NCBI GenBank assembly: GCA_028287895.1 | Contig: JAQBOV010000018.1 | Span: 20,669-84,668 of the forward strand | DNA length: 64,000 nucleotides | Direction: 5' to 3' | Source of the DNA: Mucilaginibacter sp. | GTDB taxonomy: Bacteria; Bacteroidota; Bacteroidia; Sphingobacteriales; Sphingobacteriaceae | Shown here: piece after piece, positions 43,658-53,510 of the stretch | Position numbering within the stretch: position 1 is the stretch's first letter | Layout of the letters: every line of letters begins with the position of its first letter | Translations under genes and position numbers: made by a program | The notes under the pieces: model-generated | The model's database searches: none | The model's input: only the letters and a program-made list of their open reading frames with translations | Told to the model about the DNA's origin: nothing

Positions 43658-45613
43658 ATGGCAAAAAAGCAAGAAGCAGAAAAAGAATTAAAAGCTAAGG
43701 AAGCTGAACTGGATGTAGTTACAGCGACCAAGGAAAAAGAAAACATTGAATCAGAGGCTGATTCATTATCGATCGAAGAGATCAAATCAAAAGTCACCTC
43801 ATCAAACGAAGATTTCGATTGGGATGCTGACGACAAAAAATTTGGCAATTACAATGATGCCGAACGTGAAAAATTAGAAAAATTGTATGATGTCACGTTC
43901 AGTTCGATCAACAAAGGCGAAATTATCACCGGTACAGTTGTAAATGTTAACAGTAAAGATGTAGTGCTGAATATCGGTTTTAAATCTGATGGCTTGGTAT
44001 CTCTGTCTGAATTCCGTGATACACCGGACCTTAAAATCGGTGACACTGTAGAAGTTTTTGTTGAATCGCAGGAAGATGCTAACGGTCAGTTAGTGCTTTC
44101 ACGCAAACGTGCAAAAACACAGAAATCATGGGAAAGAATTAATTCCGCATTGGATAATGACGAGATCATCACCGGTTTTGTGAAGAGCAGAACTAAAGGT
44201 GGTTTGATCGTAGATATAATGGGCGTTGAAGCCTTTTTACCAGGTTCACAAATCGATATCAAACCGATCAGGGATTACGATATCTATGTGGGCAAAACAA
44301 TGGAATTCAAAGTTGTTAAAATCAACCACGAGTTTAAAAACGTAGTGGTATCGCACAAAGTGCTGATCGAAGACGATTTAGAAAACCAAAAAACTGAAAT
44401 TGTGGCCAAACTTGAAAAAGGCCAGGTATTGGAAGGTACCGTTAAAAACATTACCGACTTTGGTGTATTCATCGATTTGGGTGGTGTTGACGGCTTACTG
44501 CATATTACCGATATTTCATGGGGTCGTATCGAGCATCCGAGAGAGGTATTGTCACTTGATCAGAAGATCAACGTGGTTGTACTTGACTTTGATGATGAGA
44601 AAAAACGTATCGCCCTTGGTTTAAAACAATTAACTCCTCATCCTTGGCAGTCATTAGACGAGAATATCGTTATTGGCTCGAAAGTTAAAGGTAAAATTGT
44701 TACCGTTGCCGATTACGGCGCATTCCTTGAGATCATCCCAGGTGTTGAAGGTTTGATCCACGTGTCAGAAATGTCATGGTCACAAAATCTGCGCAACCCT
44801 CAGGAATTCCTGAAAGTAGGTGACGAGATCGAAGCTCAGGTATTGACTTTAGATCGCGAAGAACGCAAAATGTCATTAGGTGTTAAACAATTAACCCCTG
44901 ACCCATGGCAAAATGCTGCTGACAGATATGCTGTTGGCACCACTCACGTGGCTACTGTTAAAAACATGACCAACTTCGGTGTGTTTGTTGAACTGGAAGA
45001 CGGCATTGACGGATTGATCCACATCTCTGACCTTTCATGGTCTAAAAAAGTGAACCACCCTAATGAATTCACCAAAGTTGGCGAAAAATTAAACGTGGTT
45101 GTACTGGAACTGGATGTTGACAACCGCAAGCTGAGCTTAGGCCACAAACAACTGGAAGAAAACCCATGGGATACTTTTGAAACCATCTTCACTATTGATT
45201 CAATACATGAAGGTACCGTATTAAAGGTAACCGATAAAGGTGCGATAGTTGCCCTGCCTTATGGTGTTGAAGGCTTTGCGCCGGTTAAACACATTGTTAA
45301 GGAAGATGGCAAGAGCTTAAAGGCTGAAGAAGCTGCTGAGTTCAAGATCATTGAATTTAACAAGGAAAACAAACGTATTGTAATTTCACACTCACGTATC
45401 TGGGAAGAAGCTCGCGCCGATGCCAGGGTACACGAATTTGAAAGCCGCAAAAAAGAAGCTAAAGCAGCTAATACTGCGGTGAAAAAAGTGAAAGATTCGG
45501 TTGAAAAATCAACTTTAGGCGATCTTAGCGTACTAGCCCAACTGAAAGAGCAGATGGAAGGCGCTGAAAACAAAGCCAAAAAAGTTAAAAAATCTGAAGA
45601 AGAAGCTAAATAA
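43658..45613 (+). CDS. rpsA: 30S ribosomal protein S1
   Basis: About 651 residues with six S1 (OB-fold) domains, starting near residues 85 (GEIITGTVVNVNSKDVVLNI), 170, 255 (VLEGTVKNITDFGVFIDLG), 340, 425 (HVATVKNMTNFGVFVELE) and 510. N-terminal extension is Lys/Glu-rich, C-terminal tail is Lys/Ala/Glu-rich, as usual for Bacteroidota S1. It recruits mRNA to the 30S subunit. I start at MAKKQEAEKE (43658), preceded by AGGAG. Strong terminator follows. Confidence 0.96.
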   Translation: MAKKQEAEKELKAKEAELDVVTATKEKENIESEADSLSIEEIKSKVTSSNEDFDWDADDKKFGNYNDAEREKLEKLYDVTFSSINKGEIITGTVVNVNSKDVVLNIGFKSDGLVSLSEFRDTPDLKIGDTVEVFVESQEDANGQLVLSRKRAKTQKSWERINSALDNDEIITGFVKSRTKGGLIVDIMGVEAFLPGSQIDIKPIRDYDIYVGKTMEFKVVKINHEFKNVVVSHKVLIEDDLENQKTEIVAKLEKGQVLEGTVKNITDFGVFIDLGGVDGLLHITDISWGRIEHPREVLSLDQKINVVVLDFDDEKKRIALGLKQLTPHPWQSLDENIVIGSKVKGKIVTVADYGAFLEIIPGVEGLIHVSEMSWSQNLRNPQEFLKVGDEIEAQVLTLDREERKMSLGVKQLTPDPWQNAADRYAVGTTHVATVKNMTNFGVFVELEDGIDGLIHISDLSWSKKVNHPNEFTKVGEKLNVVVLELDVDNRKLSLGHKQLEENPWDTFETIFTIDSIHEGTVLKVTDKGAIVALPYGVEGFAPVKHIVKEDGKSLKAEEAAEFKIIEFNKENKRIVISHSRIWEEARADARVHEFESRKKEAKAANTAVKKVKDSVEKSTLGDLSVLAQLKEQMEGAENKAKKVKKSEEEAK

Positions 45614-45638
45614 GCTTTAGATAAATTTTAAATCCATT

Positions 45639-45666
45639 AAGCCCCCGATATTCATATCGGGGGCTT
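45639..45666 (+). terminator. Rho-independent terminator of rpsA
   Basis: AAGCCCCCGATAT-TC-ATATCGGGGGCTT followed by TTTT: a perfect 13-bp stem, 25 bases after the rpsA stop. Confidence 0.93.
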
Positions 45667-45971
45667 TTTAATTATTTTTGTGTCGTCCTAAACAATTCGT
45701 TCATCCCCTGAAGCGATAGGACTAACTGCTGCATGGTGCTTGGGCCATTGCAAAACATTTTATAAGTTGTCATCTCATTGCACCTATCGTGATCCTGTTT
45801 TTGCAGCCCGGAAAGATTCTGAAAAAGCCATGCAAGTACTCAAAAAAATGCCGGCAAGTTAAACTTTCCATTTCACCCCGAAACCTTGCCGCGCCAAGCA
45901 CTTTTATTTAGCTATAGCATCGATGGTTTAACTAATCTCTGACCATCAATCTACAATTCATTAAAAATTTT
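45667..45971. other. Intergenic stretch between rpsA and pyrR
   Basis: No gene recognised. A plus-strand frame ending at 45862 reads CTYRDPVFAARKDSEKAMQV, then LKKMPAS; it looks protein-like but is short and has no plausible start. It may be the tail of a lost gene or chance. Confidence 0.35.
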
Positions 45972-45979
45972 TACCTTTG
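45972..45979 (+). promoter_or_regulatory. pyrR promoter -7 box
   Basis: TACCTTTG lies 17 bases before the pyrR ATG; the leader would be only about a dozen nucleotides. Confidence 0.55.
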
Positions 45980-45996
45980 CCCAAATCCAACCAAAG

Positions 45997-46542
45997 ATGC
46001 AAAACCCTACGCTGCTCGACGGTCAGAAATTTCAGATAACCATACAGCGTTTATGTCGTCAGTTAATTGAAAATCACGACGATTTTTCTAATTCCGTATT
46101 GATAGGCATACAGCCACGAGGCATTTACCTTGCTAAACGTGTAGCTGAAGAATTGCGAAAAATATTACCCGGCAAAAAAATACAGCAGGGCGATATGGAC
46201 ATCACTTTTTACCGGGATGACTTCCGCCGCCGCCAATCTCAACTGGTTCCGAATCAAACCAAAATAGATTTTATAATAGAAGGCAAAAAAGTAATCATGA
46301 TGGATGATGTGTTGTGGACAGGCCGCACGATCCGGGCAGCAATGGATGCCATGCTTGATTTCGGGCGCCCTGAGAAGGTGGAACTGTTGGTATTGGTAGA
46401 CCGCCGCTACTCGCGGCATTTGCCCGTAGCGGCCAATTATGTAGGTATTGAGGTAGATTCCATCGCCTCGCAAAAAGTAGTGGTAAGCTGGAAAGAAACA
46501 GATGGGGAAGACAAAGTGGTGCTTTTGTCAGATGCGAAATGA
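45997..46542 (+). CDS. pyrR: PyrR: uracil phosphoribosyltransferase / pyr regulator
   Basis: 181 residues in the type I phosphoribosyltransferase fold. The PRPP loop is VIMMDDVLWTGRTIRAAMDAM, with the preceding GIQPRGIYLAKRVAEEL and the following VELLVLVDRRYSRHLPV, all diagnostic of PyrR. In Firmicutes it binds pyr mRNA leaders and also makes UMP. Here the leader before pyrR is too short for an attenuator and none is seen before pyrB, so enzyme activity may be its main role. It sits 82 bp upstream of pyrB on the same strand. Confidence 0.93.
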   Translation: MQNPTLLDGQKFQITIQRLCRQLIENHDDFSNSVLIGIQPRGIYLAKRVAEELRKILPGKKIQQGDMDITFYRDDFRRRQSQLVPNQTKIDFIIEGKKVIMMDDVLWTGRTIRAAMDAMLDFGRPEKVELLVLVDRRYSRHLPVAANYVGIEVDSIASQKVVVSWKETDGEDKVVLLSDAK

Positions 46543-46624
46543 TAAAGTATCGAATTTCGAATGTTCAATTCCGAAATTTAAAAAAAAGAAAAAAAAATAA
46601 ATCCGAAATCCGAAATCAAATAAT
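46543..46624. repeat. Short direct/inverted repeats between pyrR and pyrB
   Basis: AATTTCGAA...TTCCGAAATT and then AATCCGAAATCCGAAATC: CCGAAAT units occur three times, with an A-rich tract in the middle. Such CCGAAATC repeats are frequent in Bacteroidota spacers. The stem AATTTCG/CGAAATT is followed by A, not T, on the plus strand, so it is not a plus-strand terminator. Confidence 0.5.
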
Positions 46625-47551
46625 ATGGCAGGACTGAGCACAAGGCACTTATTAGGCATAAAAGATTTGAACCGGGCAGATATCGAACTGATATTTGAAA
46701 CTGCTGATACCTTTAAATCGGTTTTAAACCGCCCCATTAAAAAAGTACCTTCCCTGCGCGATGTTACCATAGCTAATATTTTTTTCGAAAACTCTACCCG
46801 TACCCGCTTATCATTTGAACTGGCCGAGAAAAGGCTTTCAGCCGATGTGGTAAATTTCGCGGCATCATCCTCCTCGGTAAGCAAAGGTGAAACGCTGATA
46901 GATACGGTAAACAACATCCTTGCCATGAAAGTGGATATGGTGGTAATGCGCCACCCTTATGCCGGAGCCGGTATCTTTCTTTCCAAACATGTGAAGGCCC
47001 AAATAGTGAACGCCGGCGACGGAGCACACGAGCATCCTACCCAGGCACTACTGGATGCCTTCTCCATCCGCGAAAAATATGGCACAGTAGAAGGAAAAAA
47101 GATAGCTATTGTTGGCGATATTCTTCACTCAAGAGTTGCCCTTTCAAACATATTATGCCTCAAACAACTGGGAGCCGAAGTAATGGTTTGCGGTCCCACC
47201 ACACTCATCCCAAAATATATTGGCGCACTGGGTGTAAAGGTAGAGCACGACTTACAAAAAGCCCTTAACTGGTGCGATGTAGCCAATATGCTGCGCATAC
47301 AGTTAGAACGCCAGGATATTAAGTATTTTCCATCTCTGCGGGAATACAGTATGCTATATGGTCTAAATAAGGAGATACTTGACTCGCTGGATAAAGAGAT
47401 CACCGTAATGCACCCTGGCCCCATTAACCGGGGCGTGGAAATCACCAGTGATGTGGCTGATAGCAAACAGTCCATTATATTGGACCAGGTCGAAAATGGT
47501 GTTGCTATACGAATGGCAGTGCTATACCTGCTGGCCGGGCAAACACAATAA
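46625..47551 (+). CDS. pyrB: Aspartate carbamoyltransferase catalytic subunit
   Basis: 308 residues. Carbamoyl-phosphate site FFENSTRTRLSFELAEKRL, aspartate-loop region VVMRHPYAGAG, DGAHEHPTQALLDAFSIRE, the second-domain IVGDILHSRVALSN and the C-terminal MHPGPINRGVEI, all as in PyrB. Makes carbamoyl-aspartate in pyrimidine synthesis. No pyrI is seen. Probably in one transcript with pyrR. Confidence 0.97.
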   Translation: MAGLSTRHLLGIKDLNRADIELIFETADTFKSVLNRPIKKVPSLRDVTIANIFFENSTRTRLSFELAEKRLSADVVNFAASSSSVSKGETLIDTVNNILAMKVDMVVMRHPYAGAGIFLSKHVKAQIVNAGDGAHEHPTQALLDAFSIREKYGTVEGKKIAIVGDILHSRVALSNILCLKQLGAEVMVCGPTTLIPKYIGALGVKVEHDLQKALNWCDVANMLRIQLERQDIKYFPSLREYSMLYGLNKEILDSLDKEITVMHPGPINRGVEITSDVADSKQSIILDQVENGVAIRMAVLYLLAGQTQ

Positions 47552-47604
47552 TTATTGGCGCATACTGTTCAGTTATTATATTGTTTTAATAATGGAAGAT
47601 ATCG

Positions 47605-49032
47605 ATGAAAAACTTTTTTAAACAACTCCTCATCGTGGTTTGCTGTCTGTCCTCCGTTCCAGTATTTGCCCAAAGCCGTCAGCAGCTTAAAAACGATTCG
47701 GTATTTGTATTGGTTAAAAAGTATTTTAACGAAAGGCAAGCGGAGTCGATATATGAATTAGCCGGAGCGCAATTCAAAAAAGAGTTAAGTATCGATGCAT
47801 TCAGGGATGTGGCAGCACGGCAGCTGTTCCCGGCAGGACCCATAAGGGAATCTTCCCTGATAAGCTTTGTGAACAATAAGATGAGTGCATACAAGCTTGT
47901 ATTTGATACCGGAGTGCTGCAATTGCTGATGACACTTGACAAGGATGACAAATTAGAACTCTTCCTTTTTAAACCTTATAAGGAACAAGGGCCTGACAAG
48001 CTCAAGGCTGTCCGCACATCCAATTTAATGCGCACGCTAACCGATAAAAAAGTAGATTCTGCTGCAAGAAACTACATACAAAAAGCAAACACTGTTGGTT
48101 TGAGCATCGGTATAATAAAGAACGGGATCATGCACACTTATAACTATGGTGAAACTACTGCAGGAAATAACCAGATGCCTGATGCAAACAATCTTTTCGA
48201 GATTGGTTCGATCACCAAAACCTTTGCTGCCACTCTGCTGGCTTATTATGTGAATGAAGGCAAAGTGAAACTGACTGATCATATAACCAAATACCTGCCC
48301 GACTCGGTAGCTGCTAATAAGGAACTGCAAAAAGTAACACTTTTAACCTTGAGCAACCATACATCAGGCTTGCCGCGCCTTCCCGATAATTTCGAATATC
48401 ATTCCAGCGACCTGTATGATCCTTATAAAGACTATACTAAAGAATACTTATTTTCTTACCTGAAAACTTGCAAGCTGGTGAGCAAACCGGGTGAAACTTA
48501 TGCCTATTCCAATTTAGCAGTAGGATTATTAGGAACAATTTTAGAACAGGTAAGCGGGAAGTCCTTCGAACAGATGACTGAGGAAATTATTTGTACACCA
48601 CTGAACATGCAAAGCACCGGGCAACATCTCAACCCAGTGCTCAAACAACGTTTTGTATCGGTATATAATGAGGACGGCAAAGCAACATCCCCCTGGAATT
48701 TCAGCGCCCTTGCCGCTTGTGGTGCTTTAAGATCAACTGTTAACGATCTGCTGGTCTACGTCAGAGCGAATATGATTAAAAGTGACAATGCGCTTTCAAG
48801 GGCATTTGAGTTAACCCACCAGATAACATTTGACAAAGATGCCAAATTGGGTCTGGCCTGGCACATTGTCCTGGTAAATAACGTTGAATATTATTTTCAC
48901 AATGGCGGCACTTATGGCTGCAACAGTTTTTTGGCATTTAATGCCGAAAGAAACATCGCAGTAGTGGTACTTTCAAACGCAGGGAGAAGTACCGATGAAC
49001 TCGGCACCGATATCCTGAAAAAACTGCAATAA
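47605..49032 (+). CDS. Secreted serine hydrolase (beta-lactamase class C-like) with N-terminal DUF3887-like domain
   Basis: 475 residues: signal peptide (MKNFFKQLLIVVCCLSSVPVFAQ), a domain at about 30-130 (FNERQAESIYELAGAQFKKE, as in DUF3887-like regions), and a penicillin-binding/class C-type hydrolase from about 140. Catalytic motifs: FEIGSITKTFAATLLAYYVN (SxxK), TYAYSNLAVGLLG (YxN) and YFHNGGTYG (HxG). Such proteins include D-amino peptidases and esterases; resistance is not implied. It follows pyrB by 53 bp but is functionally unrelated. Confidence 0.88.
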   Translation: MKNFFKQLLIVVCCLSSVPVFAQSRQQLKNDSVFVLVKKYFNERQAESIYELAGAQFKKELSIDAFRDVAARQLFPAGPIRESSLISFVNNKMSAYKLVFDTGVLQLLMTLDKDDKLELFLFKPYKEQGPDKLKAVRTSNLMRTLTDKKVDSAARNYIQKANTVGLSIGIIKNGIMHTYNYGETTAGNNQMPDANNLFEIGSITKTFAATLLAYYVNEGKVKLTDHITKYLPDSVAANKELQKVTLLTLSNHTSGLPRLPDNFEYHSSDLYDPYKDYTKEYLFSYLKTCKLVSKPGETYAYSNLAVGLLGTILEQVSGKSFEQMTEEIICTPLNMQSTGQHLNPVLKQRFVSVYNEDGKATSPWNFSALAACGALRSTVNDLLVYVRANMIKSDNALSRAFELTHQITFDKDAKLGLAWHIVLVNNVEYYFHNGGTYGCNSFLAFNAERNIAVVVLSNAGRSTDELGTDILKKLQ

Positions 49033-49131
49033 ACCATTTTGTCTGCATCGCAATTCACCACCGGATTTATCAATGACCATGATCGTCAAGTAAGTAGACC
49101 CAACACCAATGACTAATGACTAATTCCCCAA

Positions 49132-50259
49132 TCACTTATCCTTAACCTGGGAGCCATCCCTAACCTCATCTGTTGCCTGCTTAACTAATTTATCATCAGA
49201 TTTCAGATCACCGTAAACTTCTACTTTATCGCCGGCCTGCAAGCCTTTTTTTACATCAACCCACTGTGCTTTGTGACCAACTACCTTTATCACAAAAACT
49301 TTTTCAGTTGAAGTTACTACGGCAGTCTTTGGCAGTATAAAAGCACTATCACGAGATGGCAATGGAACACTAACCTCGGCAAACATATGGGGCAGCAATT
49401 TTTTATCTTTATTGAAAACGTCCATCTCTAAGCGTTCTGACCTTAGTTTATCATCCAGTGCACCTGCCAAACGTTTAACCTGTGCAGTAAACTTCTGGTT
49501 AGGTAAAGCCTGAACAGTAAAGCTAACCTCGTCTTTATTGCTTAGTCCACCTGTATAATTTTCCGGAACAGAAATTACCAAACGCAGCCTTTTTTGATCC
49601 TGCAATACAAACAGCGGATCGGGCCCTTTTCCACCTGGACCTACGTAAGCACCCAGGTTTATATTACGGGCAGTAATCACCCCGTCAAAAGGCGCCCTTA
49701 TCTGTAGATAAGCCAAATTTGCACCTACTTCCCTATAGGATGATTTGGCAGCTTCAACGTTGGCCAGGTCAGAATTCTTTTTGGCTTCCGCCTGTTCCAG
49801 ATCATTTTCTGAAACAGTACCCGGTATTTTGCTGGTACTTAACAGCCGATCATAGGTTGCCTTGCTGGCAAAATAAATGGCTTCCTGCTGCTTTACACGC
49901 GATTGAGCCGCCGCCAGCTGAGAGTTGATCTCCGGCGCTTCCAATATTGCCAATAACTGGCCCTGATGTACTTGAGAACCTATATCAACTAACAGGTTTT
50001 TTACATAACTGTTCACTTTTGCATAAAGGTCTACCTGCTGGTAAGGTAACAATTCCCCTGGTACAGCAATGGTTGAAGTGAGCTTACCTTTTTGCACAGA
50101 GGTAAGCGTGACAGAGGGCGTATCTACAGCATTTACCTGATTTACGGTCTGTATCTGCTCTGCCTTTGCTTCTTTATTAGGGCCGCATGAGCTTAGTAAA
50201 CTTGCGCCAATAGCTAATACAGCTAAAGCGATAACGGATTTATTGAATTTGGTGTTCAT
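49132..50259 (-). CDS. RND efflux periplasmic adaptor (membrane fusion protein)
   Basis: About 375 residues, lipoprotein: hydrophobic start and lipobox SLLSSC near residues 19-24. Membrane-fusion pattern: VDLYAKVNSYVKNLLVDIGS (first half of lipoyl domain), a coiled hairpin (VKQQEAIYFASKATYDRLLS to DLEQAEAKKNSDLANVEAAK), then YLQIRAPFDGVITARNINLG (second half), and beta-barrel domain LRLVISVPENY. Start at MNTKFNKS (50259) overlaps the RND gene end by 20 bases, so it is the last gene of the TolC-RND-adaptor operon. Confidence 0.92.
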   Translation of the reverse strand: MNTKFNKSVIALAVLAIGASLLSSCGPNKEAKAEQIQTVNQVNAVDTPSVTLTSVQKGKLTSTIAVPGELLPYQQVDLYAKVNSYVKNLLVDIGSQVHQGQLLAILEAPEINSQLAAAQSRVKQQEAIYFASKATYDRLLSTSKIPGTVSENDLEQAEAKKNSDLANVEAAKSSYREVGANLAYLQIRAPFDGVITARNINLGAYVGPGGKGPDPLFVLQDQKRLRLVISVPENYTGGLSNKDEVSFTVQALPNQKFTAQVKRLAGALDDKLRSERLEMDVFNKDKKLLPHMFAEVSVPLPSRDSAFILPKTAVVTSTEKVFVIKVVGHKAQWVDVKKGLQAGDKVEVYGDLKSDDKLVKQATDEVRDGSQVKDK

Positions 50260-53200
50260 GGTGATGCAAAGGGACATAAAATTTACTTTCTTTATCTTCA
50301 GGATCTAACGAAACAGATTGTGTAGTGGCATTGCCTTGTACCCAGGCAAAAACAAGGGGTAATATCAAAAGGGCGGCAAAGGTTGACGCGAAAAGACCGC
50401 CAATAACAGCACGACCAAGCGGAGAAGTTTGATCGCCGCCTTCACCCAAACCTGAGGCCATAGGTATCATCCCTACGATCATGGCTAAACTGGTCATCAG
50501 TATGGGTCTTACCCGTAAAGCTACTGCTTCACGTGCAGATTTCAGGGCATCGCCGTTGTGTTTTCTTAATTCCTCGGCGTTAGTAACCAATAATACCGCG
50601 TTTGAAATAGATACGCCTACCGACATGATCATGCCCATATAAGATTGCAGGTTTAATGTGGCACCTGTTATTTTAACTAATAATAACGAGCCGAACAATA
50701 CCGCCGGTACCGTTGACAATACAACTAATGATACCTTAAACGACTGGAAATTAGCAGCCAGCATCAGGAAGATAACCAGAACCGCTACTATTAAGCCTGT
50801 TTGTAAACTACTCAGGGTATCAGTAAGCGTCTGGCTCATCCCTCTAAGCTCAACTGTTAAGCCTCTTGGTAATTTGCCTAATGATTTAATCGCTTTTTGC
50901 ACGTCATCGACCGCCGTTCCCAGGTCTTTATTATTTATATTGGCGGTTACCGAAATCGTAGGCACGGCGCCGATATTATCATTTTCCCCGTAAGTCGAAT
51001 CCTGTTTGATCTCGGCAACATCGCTTAAAACAGGTCGCGGCTGATTACTTAATACAGGTATTTCGCGGATATCATTCAGGCTGGACATCTGATATTCCGG
51101 AACCTGCACCTGTACCAGGTAACTAAGCCCAGCTTTTTCATCTATCCAATTATTCTTTTCAGTAAAACGTGATGACGATGTAGAGGCCGTAAGTGTACGT
51201 GATATATCGTTGATACTCACGCCTAATTCGGCAGCACGGACACGATCTATATTAATATCAATGGATGGATATTTATACGATTGCGCGATCTGCACATCCC
51301 TGAGATAACTGATGCTATCCAATTTTTTTACAATCTTATTTCCGTACGCTACGTTCTGCATTTTGTTTTTGCCGGTCAAGGCAACCTCAATAGGCGTGGG
51401 CGAACCCTGGCTCAGGATTTTGTCAGTCAGCTCTATAGGTTCAAATGAGACTTTTATATCAGGCAATTCCTTTTTCATAGCCCCCCTGAAACGGTCTTTC
51501 AACTCATCCAGATTCACTTTATAGTCTTCGGTAAGACTCACCTGCATAACTGCTTCCTGCGGCCCGGCCATAAATGTATAAATAGGATTGGTTGAAAATG
51601 ACGATGGATGTGGACCCACAACAGTTGAGGTGATGGCAATGTGTTCCTTACCAACCAGGTTTTGCAATACATGCAATGCCTTGATCGTGCTTTCCTCGGT
51701 ACGCTCCAGCCTGGTACCATCTGCCCCGCGCAAGCGAACCTGGAATGTACCGGAGTTAACCTTTGGCAAAACATCATGCCCTACGACGCTGAACAATAAA
51801 AAAGCCAGGCCAAATGCTACAATCAGATACAGGGAAACAATCAGTTTCCGCTTAGGCAGCATTCTGTCCATTAATCGCATAAACCTGTCTCTGAAACGAT
51901 CGAAGCGGGTAACTTCATTTCCCCGGTGTTCCAGTGCCATTTTCATGGCTCTTTCCTTTTGCGCCCATGGCTCTTCCTCGTCTTCGAGGGCAAAACCATC
52001 CACATGGCTTTTATCTTCGTGGGTGTTTTTCATCACCCAGTTAGCCATGATCGGCACAAATGTCTGAGCTAAGAAATAGGAAATGATCATTGAAAAACCA
52101 ATCGCCAGTGAAAGCGGAAGGAACAACGCACCCGGGATACCTGACATGGTAAAGGCCGGGGCAAATACCGCCAGGATACAGAACAGGATCAATAATTTAG
52201 GGAAGGCAATTTCCTTACAGGCATCCCATATGGCTAATGCCTTGGGCTTGCCCATATCAAAATGCTGGTGTATATTTTCTATAGTTACTGTCGATTCATC
52301 CACCAAAATACCAATAGCCAGCGAAAGACCGCTCAGCGTCATGATATTGATGGTCTGATGAAAAAGATAGAGGAAAAATATTGCCGAAATAATACAGGTG
52401 GGAATAGTTAATATCACGATCATTGCGCCCCGCCTGTCACCCAAAAACAGCAGCACCATTAAACCTGTAAGTACGGCACCTATTGCACCTTCCTCAGCTA
52501 AACTCTTTACTGCGTTTATTACATAAACTGATTGATCGAATACAAACGATAACTTGACATCAGGCGGCACCAGTGCCTGAAAACGCGGAATAGCCTTTTT
52601 TAAATTCTGTACTACGTCCCATGTAGATGCGGATGCTGCCTTGGTAATAGGCAGGTAAACGGATCTTTTACCGTTGATCAGTGCATAGCCGGTAGTCACA
52701 TCAGCACCATCTTCAACAGTGGCCACATCATGTAAAAAGACAGTTTGAACGCCATTCTTAAATAAGGGGATATTGCCAAAATCCGGAACCTGTTTGATAG
52801 TTGTATTTGCGGGCGTTAAATAATTCAGGTCTCCTATGCGCACATTACCGGCAGGTGTATTCTGGTTATTATCACGCAATGCCTGAACAATCTGGTCGGG
52901 CGTAAGATTATGAGACCGGAGCAATTGCGGGTCAACTTTTATCACTACTGTACGCTGATTGCCCCCAAAAGGCGCCGGAGCAACAAGACCGGGAACCGAG
53001 GTAAAGGATGAGCGAACATAAACCAGGGCATAATCAAGTAACTCATTGTTGCTCCTTGTTGGGCTGCTTAGCACCAACTGCCCCACGGGCAGTGTTGAAG
53101 CATCAAACCTCATAATGAAAGGCGGTTGCGACCCCTGGGGGAAACCCGCCTGCGCCCTGTTGGTATAAGCCGTCACCTCCGCGGCGGCCTGTGCCATATT

Positions 53201-53497
53201 AGTTCCTTCGTAAAAAGTGATCTTAATTAATGTTAGTCCTTGTATGTTTTTTGTTTCGATACTTTTAACACCCGATACAAACAACAACAGGTTGACATAC
53301 TGCTTGCCAAAATAGGCTTCCATCTGGTTTGGAGTAAACCCGCCATAAGGATGCGAAACATAAATAACCGGTAAATTCAGATCAGGGAAAATGTCGATCT
53401 TGATACTGCGCACTGCATTAATACCAAAGAAAAACAGCCCGGCTACTATAACTAATATGGTGATTGGCTTTTGTAGAGCCCCTTTTATCATTCCCAT
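50240..53497 (-). CDS. RND efflux transporter, inner-membrane pump
   Basis: 1085 residues, hydrophobe/amphiphile efflux type. Twelve helices in the RND arrangement and two large periplasmic loops (about 35-335 and 590-880). The transmembrane-4 charged motif reads LAIGILVDESTVTIENI, where many relatives have VDDAIV. PHYGGFTPNQME-type entry and the C-terminal GLGEGGDQTSPLGRAVIGG motif are present. It exports hydrophobic compounds using proton force with the adaptor and TolC partner encoded beside it. Full length. Substrate unknown. Confidence 0.95.
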   Translation of the reverse strand: MGMIKGALQKPITILVIVAGLFFFGINAVRSIKIDIFPDLNLPVIYVSHPYGGFTPNQMEAYFGKQYVNLLLFVSGVKSIETKNIQGLTLIKITFYEGTNMAQAAAEVTAYTNRAQAGFPQGSQPPFIMRFDASTLPVGQLVLSSPTRSNNELLDYALVYVRSSFTSVPGLVAPAPFGGNQRTVVIKVDPQLLRSHNLTPDQIVQALRDNNQNTPAGNVRIGDLNYLTPANTTIKQVPDFGNIPLFKNGVQTVFLHDVATVEDGADVTTGYALINGKRSVYLPITKAASASTWDVVQNLKKAIPRFQALVPPDVKLSFVFDQSVYVINAVKSLAEEGAIGAVLTGLMVLLFLGDRRGAMIVILTIPTCIISAIFFLYLFHQTINIMTLSGLSLAIGILVDESTVTIENIHQHFDMGKPKALAIWDACKEIAFPKLLILFCILAVFAPAFTMSGIPGALFLPLSLAIGFSMIISYFLAQTFVPIMANWVMKNTHEDKSHVDGFALEDEEEPWAQKERAMKMALEHRGNEVTRFDRFRDRFMRLMDRMLPKRKLIVSLYLIVAFGLAFLLFSVVGHDVLPKVNSGTFQVRLRGADGTRLERTEESTIKALHVLQNLVGKEHIAITSTVVGPHPSSFSTNPIYTFMAGPQEAVMQVSLTEDYKVNLDELKDRFRGAMKKELPDIKVSFEPIELTDKILSQGSPTPIEVALTGKNKMQNVAYGNKIVKKLDSISYLRDVQIAQSYKYPSIDINIDRVRAAELGVSINDISRTLTASTSSSRFTEKNNWIDEKAGLSYLVQVQVPEYQMSSLNDIREIPVLSNQPRPVLSDVAEIKQDSTYGENDNIGAVPTISVTANINNKDLGTAVDDVQKAIKSLGKLPRGLTVELRGMSQTLTDTLSSLQTGLIVAVLVIFLMLAANFQSFKVSLVVLSTVPAVLFGSLLLVKITGATLNLQSYMGMIMSVGVSISNAVLLVTNAEELRKHNGDALKSAREAVALRVRPILMTSLAMIVGMIPMASGLGEGGDQTSPLGRAVIGGLFASTFAALLILPLVFAWVQGNATTQSVSLDPEDKESKFYVPLHHHEHQIQ

Positions 53498-53510
53498 TAT
53501 CTATGTTCTA

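Noticed and set aside
45259..45579. Minus-strand frame of 106 codons inside rpsA
   Set aside because: Ser/Leu-rich shadow of the Lys/Glu-rich S1 coding sequence, a common artefact on the opposite strand.
51588..52067. Plus-strand frame of 159 codons inside the RND pump gene
   Set aside because: Antisense shadow of a clearly intact RND transporter with no family features of its own.
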